64,000 nt of DNA from Lonicera japonica (lineage: Eukaryota > Streptophyta > Magnoliopsida > Dipsacales > Caprifoliaceae): the NCBI GenBank assembly GCA_021464415.1, contig CM038467.1, positions 35,867,226 to 35,931,225 of the forward strand. The letters run 5' to 3'. The notes below the pieces were generated by a model. It made no database searches. It was not told the DNA's origin and saw only the letters and a list, made by a program, of their open reading frames with translations. Positions 12,076-22,100 of this stretch are shown here, piece by piece. Within the stretch, counting starts at the first letter, position 1. Each line of letters opens with the position of its first letter. The position numbers and the translations under genes are program-made.

Positions 12076-12080
12076 TAATC

Positions 12081-13101
12081 AAGTTTAGATGCATAGACCT
12101 GACAAAGTTTTGAGATGTTGCAGTTTAAATTTCTTTTCTTAAGCTTGTTATTGTGGTGAAATCGATTTATAACTAAATTGCCTCTTAGAAAAACAATTAA
12201 TTCTCTGTAACAACTAAATTCAAACTCTTCTTTACCATTGCCAGAACTTTGTCAAGGTGTACCGATATTACATTGCCGTCATCGGCCACCGCAAGCTAAC
12301 CTAGCATCGGCTGTTTTACAGTTAAAAATATAATGGTCAGTCATGAAAATGTGAGATCAAGGTTAGCCGGTGCCGGTGGGTTTTGCATGGTAGAGTTGAG
12401 AGAAGATGGGGAGAGAAAGTTGGAGAGAGATTTTGAGGTAGAGTTAAATTCTTCTTATATACTTAGCTTCCAGCAGGGTGAGAGAGTCTCATTACCACTT
12501 GAGCTCTCTTCTCATTGGGCTAGAGTCTCAAACGATAATCTACCACACGCTTAACTACCATTGGACTCTAGATATCGAATTTTATCTTAAAATACCTTGG
12601 TACTAGTCAGTAGATCCATCCCATTTATTAATTCATATTGAACCCCCAAATCTTCAATCTTTCCATGCGGGAGTATTGATTTGAGTCAAATATTCCTAAC
12701 AATTACTTATCCACCAAAATGGATTCAAAAAAGGAGTATTACAGATTTTCCAACATCTATTTGCTCCCTCCAAGACATACTACTGTTGTATGATTTTAAC
12801 GCGAGCTTATAATATTGAAATGATGTAAACTTCAGCCACCTTGGGGAAATTTCCCAATAAAAACATATTCCAACAATCCAAAAAACAATGAGAAATCAAT
12901 ATATAACAGCAGTTGCATAATAATTCTAATTGTTTAAGACAATAAAGTCATAGCAGGCTAAGGCCGCAATAGAAATTTAGAAACGAGTTTACTCATATTA
13001 AGTACGTATTCAGTGAGAGGAATGCGCTGTGGTTGGATCAGCGTGAGATCATTTCAATCCTCTATTTCCATCTGAAGTCTTAATTTTTAAATAGGTAAAA
13101 T
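12081..13101. other. Region downstream of the resistance gene, no supported gene
   Basis: Open frames here are short and resemble nothing I know. It lies between the terminal exon of the minus-strand gene (ending 13102) and element 2, so it should contain that gene's 3' untranslated region and polyadenylation signals, but no single site stands out. Confidence 0.4.
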
Positions 13102-13155
13102 TCAATCCTCCTGCCAGTCCGGAAAATGAGTATAATATTCCTGATCTTCAAATTC
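13102..13155 (-). CDS. Exon 7: predicted terminal exon
   Basis: After TTTTGCAG at 13156-13163 the phase-0 frame reads EFEDQEYYTHFPDWQED and stop (TGA 13104-13102). It is strongly acidic and aromatic. The match of phase, acceptor and clean stop supports it, but at 54 nt it could be chance. Confidence 0.45.
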   Translation of the reverse strand, partial: EFEDQEYYTHFPDWQED

Positions 13156-16100
13156 CTGCAAAACCAATGACAACAATTCTTCTGTAAAAACTATGAAATA
13201 AAGACTACATATACAAAAGGCTATTGGGAGCTAGGCAAAAGATTTTAAGAAGAGCTTGGACTATTTGTCCATCTTTGTGCCTCTTTATTAATAGAATTCA
13301 CCTCCCTTTAGTTTTTTAGAAATTGGTACTAAAACTTTCAAAGAAACGCAGAAGTTATCAAACTACCATTTTAGAGTGTTATAGTAGTCAAATAAAGTAG
13401 TGAATTTTGCCCAGATTAAAGTATTTTTTCTTTTTGCAGAAGAAAGTTCTTTTCAAAAAAAAAGAAAGGGGCAAGCTAGTACACAATGTTTTTTTTATAT
13501 CTATTCAGATGTTGATTATAAAATAAAGCAAACAAAGTTTTTAGATTCATATTTGAAACTTCACATTTAGATTGTAGAATTTAGAATCGGACAAGAAAAC
13601 AAACACATTCTTAAATTTACAACAATAACTAAAACTATGTATATTTTCAACTAATTTTTTTTTTTTTAGTAGTACCATAGGAAATGGCTCCGATGCTTCG
13701 TTAAAATTAACCCACTTAAAAAGTTTAATATAATAGAAATTTAATATACTAAAAAATTTGATATAATAATAACTTTAAATATATTAAATATTATATTAAC
13801 CTATAACATAAAATAAGAGGAAACGGTTCAAAATTGATTAATAAGAGGTTGTGGATCCAGAGTCTTGAGAGGGAGGGTGGTGTAGATGAATATTTTGAAC
13901 ATTGTCAAGAGCAAGTTCACACTCGAAATTTACGTAGCCTGCTATCTGCCGATTTCTTAATAAAATTTCACTAAAAAATTAGGGAAATATACGAGGGAAA
14001 CAAAAATTTAAGCTACAAAATTTATTCAAAAAAAAAAAAAATAACAAAAAAAGCAGCTGGATTGTAAACTAACATGCATAATCAACTTACTTCTACGCAA
14101 ATGCAGAGTTCCGAATTGCGTTTTTTCGAAGATTCCAGCTCTCCTTTCATTTCAGGTTGCTTCAAAAGCTCAGAGCAACCAGATAGAACAAGTGTGTTGA
14201 GGGATCTTAGATGAAAAATTAGCCTTGGAAGCTTCCTAAGACTGATGCACCCTTTCAGATTCAACAAACAGAGTCTCTCCAAGTCCGCAATGGATTCATG
14301 AACCTCAAGCAAATTAACGCAGTCTTTAAGAATCAAACTCTCAAGCTTAGGGAGCATTGAGAAGTCGGGTGCACAACTAAGCTCACGCGAATGACTGAGG
14401 TTGAGGATTTTCAATGATGAGAGGAACTGTTATCAAAAGTGATGGTATTAGTAATCAATCATATTATTGGTGAAAGGAAAATAAAATTTGCCATTGTTAA
14501 TTACGTGTCAGATAAATATGTCATTGGAGAAAGACTACTGGGGTCCATTTGATAACAATATAAAAAAAGAAAATAAAAATAATTGATTTTTGTGAGAAGT
14601 TGAAAATAAATTTACACGTATGGTGGTATGTCTTTCCACTTTGTGACTTTTTTCATGAAAAAAATTTCTTTGGTAGTTGAGAAAGCAAAAAATACATATG
14701 TTTCATGATTTTATAAAACAGAGTTAGTAATCATATTATCCCTCAAAATCAATCATCACGAAGGGAGAAGGTAAAAATAAAATGTCATTATTGTTACTAT
14801 GCCTTGGTTTTCTCCCAAACTTCTTTCAAGCTGCTATAGCGGACGTCAAGCACAACTAACTTCTCCATGGGAAAGTCTGTGGGCAATGAGCTTAGAGGGA
14901 AAGCACGCCAACACAACCAAACTAAATCTTTTGGAAATTCCTCATATCCTCCAGTGAGCTGAACATTATTGAGCTGGAGTAATCTTAGTTTCTCCATCCT
15001 TGAAAATGCATTTGTTTCATAAATTAATGGTTCCTTCACAGTAGGGAATTCCAGAACGAGGCCTTCAATTTCATCTCCACCCTAATAAAAAATAAACAAA
15101 CAAATTGAATAGATAAGTAAGCCCATTAATACAAAACGTATGCAAATCAATACAGAAGCGTAATCCTTACAGCTCTTTCTCTTAATACATCCAAAGCATC
15201 CTCAGGTTGCCATACTCTCCGGCACTTCCCGGCTGATTCTTCTTGCAGTACAATTTCTCTTCTCATGTCTTGGAGCAACTGATGCATCCTCAGTTTGTTA
15301 TCTCGATCAATTGTCAACAGACACCTATTCTCTAGAGTTCGAATTCCAGTTGCTGCTTGGAAACCACATCCGTCTAGTATTGCAGTTACATAATCTCTGT
15401 GCTTGCCAATAAAGAAACACGCGATGTGGAGAAACAGGTCCTTCTGGTGCTGATCTGGTAAAGAATGGAAGCTCCTGTTAAGAAGCCAACCCAGTTGTCG
15501 AGTTTGGGGAATTAATTCCATTTTGTCATTCACACTTTCACATTCACTCAGGCTTCTGCCATATAGAGAAGAGCCCAAAACTACAAGAGCTAAAGGAATC
15601 CCATCACAGTGTTTCACCAATTTCATCGAGAGATCCTCGTAGCCTGTATTGGGATGATCTCTTCCAAAAGCATGGAGGCTTAAGAGCCTAAGTGACTCGT
15701 CATCATTTAACCTCTCCACCACGTACAGCTTGTGGTCTTTATAACCTTTTAGCAACCATCGGTTCTCTGTTGTAATGATGATTTTGCTGCCGGGATAATA
15801 ATAAACTCGCTCTCCAACTAGTGCTTGCAGTTGGGACAAGTCATCTACGTCATCAAGAACAATAAGAACTCTCCTAGACCTAACGGAATCTTTCAACAAA
15901 GAATTTATATAGTCAATGTTGTCAGTATTTGCCACTTGGAAGCCTTCTAGACTTGAAAGAAGTTTTCCTGCTAGACGGAATAAACCATTCGGCTTTCTGC
16001 AATGCTGTCTGATATTTGAAAGGAAGCAACTCTTATCGAATTTATCGTAGTTTAAGTTGTACATCGACTTGGCAATTCTCGTCTTCCCGATTCCGGCAAC

Positions 16101-19100
16101 CCCACAGATGGACAAAATGGCTGCATTATCAGTTAGCCTATCCACTTCACGTTCGTAAGGAGCAACACCTGAGGTGGTGAGCTCAGGTCAATCAATTAGT
16201 ATATATATGATTGAGCACATCAAATATCAGAATTAAAATTTCAAATTACTTAGCGAAAAGCAATCAATATAATGCAGAAAGTAAATTATCACTATTAGCA
16301 TGGTCAAACACATCTGCAAATGAAATATATATATCTAGAAACGGCTTAAAATAGACCAATTAATGAATTAATTTCAACAAAATGCTCTAACATCATCTAT
16401 CCATCTCTTTGACTCAGTAATTTCCAAACAAGGATCTTTAATTATTTCTGCATAATCAACTTAGCATACGTATTGTTGATCTTGGTCTCTTAATTTTTCT
16501 AAATTTGATGAGTGACTGGTTTTCGGAGGGGAATATCGCTTTCAGGGAAAAAAAATAGAATTATTCCACAACAATTTTAGCATTATCAAATTTTTGAATT
16601 ATGACTTCCGGAGGGAGAGAGCCCTACTATAATATATAATCTATAATTATTATATATAATGTACGAATAACTTTAAATGTTTTTCCTTTTTTTTGTGAAC
16701 ATTAATATGCCCTGGCCTTTGATTTTATACGAAAGATTTCAAGATAACCCCATATATTTTTATATTAGTTTTAGTATTCTAAATAAATTCATTCTCTACT
16801 CTATTTTGCTAAAATAACTAAACAAAAATTTTAAATTAGATATACATTAAATAAAATAGTATTATATTTTATATTAGTATTAGTATGCTAAATAAATTTA
16901 AACTCTACTTTATTTGTTTAAAATAATTAAACAAGTTAGAATTTGTGTTAAATTATATATTATGTATAAGACTTATATATAACTTCATATATATAACAAT
17001 AACAATAACAATAACAATATATATAAAAGTACAAATAACTCAAGTACTTTTTTCCTTTTTCTTGTGAAAACAAATATACTTTTAATTTTATACAAAAAAT
17101 TCTAAGATTTAGATTAAATAAAACAGTATAACACCATATATTTTTATATTAGTATTAGTATTCCAAATAAATTCAAACTCATCTCTATTTTGCTAAAATA
17201 ATTAAACAAAAATTTTAAACTAGATTTGCATTAAATATAATAGCATAATAGTATAAGACTATAAGTGTTTAGCTACATATATTTTTATCTTAGTATTAGT
17301 ATTTAAGATAAATTTAAATTGGCTAAAATAATTAAATAAATTAGAATTTGTGTTAAATTATATATTCTATGTAAGATTTATGTCGTAAAAAAAGTCAAAT
17401 GATGACAGCACAAAAACTTGTTTTTCTTAAATGCTTAAAAGCTAATGAGAGGTGATCCATTATAAACTTAAAAAAATTTCTACAAAATTTTCATGTGGGA
17501 CATATCATTTTTTATTCAATTTTTTCATCTCAACTAGTTCACTTAAGGTTATAATTTATCATTCACTCCAAAACTATTTTGAGCAAACAAATATGTGATT
17601 TCGATGTCCACACGAACGACAACATGAATCTATAACAACCATACACAACCAAATGTGAGGCCCTACTGAAAATTACCCTTGAAAATGGTATTTTTTACCC
17701 ATTTTTTCAATATTACCGAGGTAAATCCTTTCTTAGATCTACTTTTTAATATTAGTTATAATTTATTACTTGAGTACTTGCAATAATAATATAAGTTGTA
17801 TTTCTTGTTTAATGACATAATATTATTAATGATATTATGTTTGCGTTGTATTATTGTAATTTATCGTAATTGTTTATATCCGCTAATTGATTGTATGAAG
17901 GATTATTATTAATGTTATTAATTATTATGTTTGCATTAAAATTTTATGACTTTAAATATGTTTTAGTGTGCTTTGAATTTAACCCCTCTTAACCGGATTC
18001 CTGAGTCCTCCACTGTATGAATGTATGTATGCTTTAGAAAGAAAAAATAGTGTCATCAAAGCTCAGCAGTAGTGGCTGTGGTTTGTAAGGCCAGGTAGCC
18101 ACTTATAAATTAGAGAGTGTGAATGGTTATGACAAGAATAAGAAAACAGGCCAACCTGTTATAACCCCACTCTCCACTGTTTACAACTGAACCGTTTAGG
18201 ACTACTATGTTAGCGGTTGGGTTGGCTTGGCTCAACCTGTTGAGAGAAACCTATTAAAACCTGGCTCGAACCTGCCTAATCTGTCCGTTTTGCCCCCTCT
18301 GCCAAGATCAATAAACATTATAAGGAATTACCTTGTTCAATCTTATCTTCGTTTGGCACATGTACATTGCCTTCAGTTCTTGCAGCCTAAAAATAGAAAA
18401 TAAATGTTTAGCCTATGAGCAACATCAAGCAAGAGAACATGCACATGAAATGTGTATATATATATGTACATGTATATCAATTTGGTTTTGTTTTGGGTAC
18501 TGACAACAGGCCAACAAAAGTTTAGGGCAACCAGTAGGGCCGCGCTTTATTGTTTATTTGAGCACATCCAAATGAGGAAAAAATAACTTGCACTACTTTA
18601 CCTGTTAGTAACGGCACCCATATGATGATAAAAAGATTTGAGCTCGTGAATGCAGCAAGAAGGAGCATGATCGAATGCTAGCTTACAGAGACAGTAAATT
18701 ATTGAATAAGTGGAAAATTACCTGAGGTGAGTTTCCAGACTGATCCAAATTGACGAAGATGCTTTGCAAATAATCTGCTTCGTTGTAGCTTGGGTACAGT
18801 TGGGTGGACCAATTGCTTTCATAATTGATCTCACGTATATATCTACTGTATTGGTCCTCCCGATTGAGCTTTGGACAATTATAAACAACTATCCTTTGTA
18901 AATTCTGTCTGATGATTAAACCACCAGAAATGCTGAGCAATCCAGGTAGGTGCACAAGTACTATTTTCTGTAAGTTGGGGAGAAAGTCATCATCTGCTTG
19001 CAAGGGGTGAGGTTCCACAGTTACTAGGCTTTCAATCTTGGGACAATTCTTAACTATAAGATCTTTCAAGTTTACAAGATTACGTAGCAGCGCTGGGTTG

Positions 19101-22100
19101 AAAATGTTAATCAACTCAGGGCATAAATAAAGCGCTAGAATCTGTAGACTGGACAAAGAACCTTTAACAATTGGCCCTTTCCAAATGCACTGCAAGTTCT
19201 TCATGTGATGAATGCTCAAGTAACGTAGCAATTCAAGTACAGGCCTTTCATCATTATCTTCGTCTCCTTGATAAAAGTCACTCCCGTCGATAACGGTGTT
19301 CATCTCATTGCATTCCACAATCAAGCAGCGGACAAGAAGATGCATCTCATGTCTCTTGAATTCAGATAACTTTTCAATAGTCCAGTGGCGATCAAGGAGC
19401 AAAGCCTTTGCATGTTCAAGTGCCTTGCCAAATCCAACCACATTTCCCTCTCCGTTTACGTACTTCAAGCATTTCTCTGATTTCTCAAACTCAATTTGAA
19501 GATCATTTGGTAGACAAAATACAATATCTGGTTCATGGCGGCCCACAACCAACCTAAAGTTAGATAAACTTGTGTACACGTTCCCCCGGAGTTGCAGGAA
19601 TTGTTGTAATAGCTCATCTGTTGGAAAATACAACTTCAGTATCTTCAAGTTTCTCAATGCAGATAACTCACTGATGACAGCTTCAACCACCACATCCCAC
19701 CACTCGCAGTCCGGATCTACATTGATGCTTAATTCCTTCAGGCATGATAATTTTGATAATACTCCCCTCGGGATTATTGCCTGAATTCCCTTTCTTTTTC
19801 CTATGTAGCTGTCTGCACATCTGTACAAGGACACCTTTAAGCATTCCAACTGACGTAACTCTCCAATTTCCTCGGGGAGACATATGAGATCGGTTCCTTC
19901 TAGATCAAGCACCTTGAGATACGTAAGAGCTCCAATTTTAGATGGTAGTTCCATCAATAGTTCAACACCTCTCAACAATAGTTTCCGGAGTTCAACCAAA
20001 TTAGCAATTGTTTCCGGCAAAGATTCAAAGCTCCTATTCGACAAGTCCAGAACTCCTAGGGCATAGTTGTTTCCAAGATCTTTGAGAGGAATGTCTGTCA
20101 AATTAGAGATAGACTGTAAAACCAATATTTCCGAGTTCGAAAACAGTTCTACCATCTCTACGCTTGCTGCTTCAATTTCTTGAATTAATGATGCACGAGG
20201 TATATGATATTTGGTAGTGCCCGGTAACAATTGGGACCGATCTCTTTTGAGTCTAACTTTGATTTCTTCAATAATGGCGTTATGCCGGAGGTCAAAACTG
20301 AGAATTGCAATCAAAATCGAAAATAAAGCAAAATGATTAGCATATCATATTGAAGATCTTCACAGATTCTAAAGCAAATAGGATACAAAGTTACGACTCA
20401 CAAAAGAACATGACAAATATGACACAATCTTTATTCAAATAAATATATAAGCAAATATCAAATAATCCATAATAAATTCTTTAACAAGCATCCTCTAATC
20501 CTCGGTGATATTTCTCAAAAAAAAAAAAAAACACGTCTCTACACAACGTAACTCAACACATAGCTAGCCAACCGTACAGATTTCCTTTCTCTTTCTACGT
20601 TAAAAAACAGTCAGCCTGCTCTCCGGTTATATTTTCAAAGGTTGGTTGGGTAAAGTTGGCATTCCGGTGGTTTTACCCGGTTGACATCTAGGCAGAATGC
20701 ATTTCAACAGTTACAATCATTTAGAAGTTACAATTCAAGTAGTTTTCATATTTTTTGTTTTGTTGTTTTACTCACACAATTTGGTTTTCCAATGGGATTT
20801 GAATACATGGAAATAAACATTGTTCCAACGCTTATTCTTGGTTATTATCGACAATCAATGCCAAGTTTAAAGTGTTTTTTTCCATAAGCTTCTCTCAGAT
20901 ACAAAATATGTTGTATGATTGTATCTATGTTTTTTGAGGAAGGATTTTTTTCTTGTCCATTGTTATATTATCAATCAATATTTCCGCCCCTGTGGTTTTA
21001 TGTTTTTCACATGAATCTTGAATTTTTTTCTATATTAGAAAATTGTGCAGGGGTCTCTTCCTAATGTATTAAAGTCACATTGACACTAAATATTTCTTTC
21101 TAAGACTGTAGTGCTTCTTTCCGGGTTTTTCTATAATGCATTTAGGATATGTTTTACAATTCGGATAATATGGCTGCATAGGGTAAAGGGATGAACATGA
21201 TTGGATATGGGTACAAGAAGTTTTCTTAGTTAAAGAGTAATGAGTGATGATAACATGTGCCGTAAGGGTACAAGTTCAATACTATATTTAGAAAAAATAA
21301 GCTGACAACATGCATTAAATACGGAACAGATTATCATATACGAGTAAATTTTTTTCATTTATAATAGCTTTAACATGTACCCTTGGCACATATTATTTTC
21401 TAAGAATTGACCTTTTATAATACTGAAGTTTTCGTACTTTATAAAGATTAATTGACCTTTCAACAATATTGTAGTTTGCATGTTTTTCCCTCCTAGCCTC
21501 ATACTTTACAAAAATTAATTGACCTTTTCCCAATTCTGGTGCAAGTAGGTGTTTTATGGTCCAGTTGACCGGACCATTGACCATGTTTTTGGATAGAACT
21601 GACCACTTTGGTCCTAGAATTTTTTGGACTGGACTAGACCGAAATACCATCCAAGACCGGACTTGACCGAACCAATTTGAACAGTCCGGTTTCAATTAGG
21701 TCAATCGGTTTGAGCCTTTTACAATCAATTTCTAAAATCTTCATCTAATAAAGTTTCATGCTCAGGAAGTGAGGATTACTCATCTTGCTCGACAACTTTA
21801 GTCCTAGATATATATATATATATATATGTATATATATTTAAATGTATATATAACCGGTCTAGTCTTGTTTTATAGGGTTTTTTTTTCATCAGACCGAAGA
21901 CTGAATCGATTAAGTTTCCTCCGGTCGGTCCATCCGGCCCGGTCCAGTTTTTTCACACCCCTAGGTGTGAGTATTCGCAATCACCCATGATTTCAAAACA
22001 CCCAATAGAAAGCAAATCACCCAATTCAAGTCCTTACTTTTATGGTTCATTAAAATAAAGAGAGAAAACAAGAGGTATTTTTGAAGGTGAAGAATTTGCG

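Larger units (their letters stand above)
6505..12080 (+). mobile_element. Complete Ty1/copia element (element 2) with TAATC duplications
   Basis: Direct 5-bp duplications TAATC flank the element at 6505-6509 and 12076-12080. Between them lie two short LTRs (187 and 161 bp), a Met primer site, leader repeats, gag-pol in copia order and a purine tract before the 3' LTR. The LTRs differ at about six positions over 161 bp apart from a 26-bp duplication, so the insertion is old but not ancient. The coding region has many stops and frameshifts. Confidence 0.95.

Noticed and set aside
12333..12554. 73-codon plus-strand frame
   Set aside because: No recognisable domain, no promoter or splice context, and a length expected by chance.
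18722..20297. Separate CNL resistance gene
   Set aside because: No coiled-coil or CNL NB-ARC lies upstream, the exon starts with post-TIR sequence, and its phases match exons 1 and 3.
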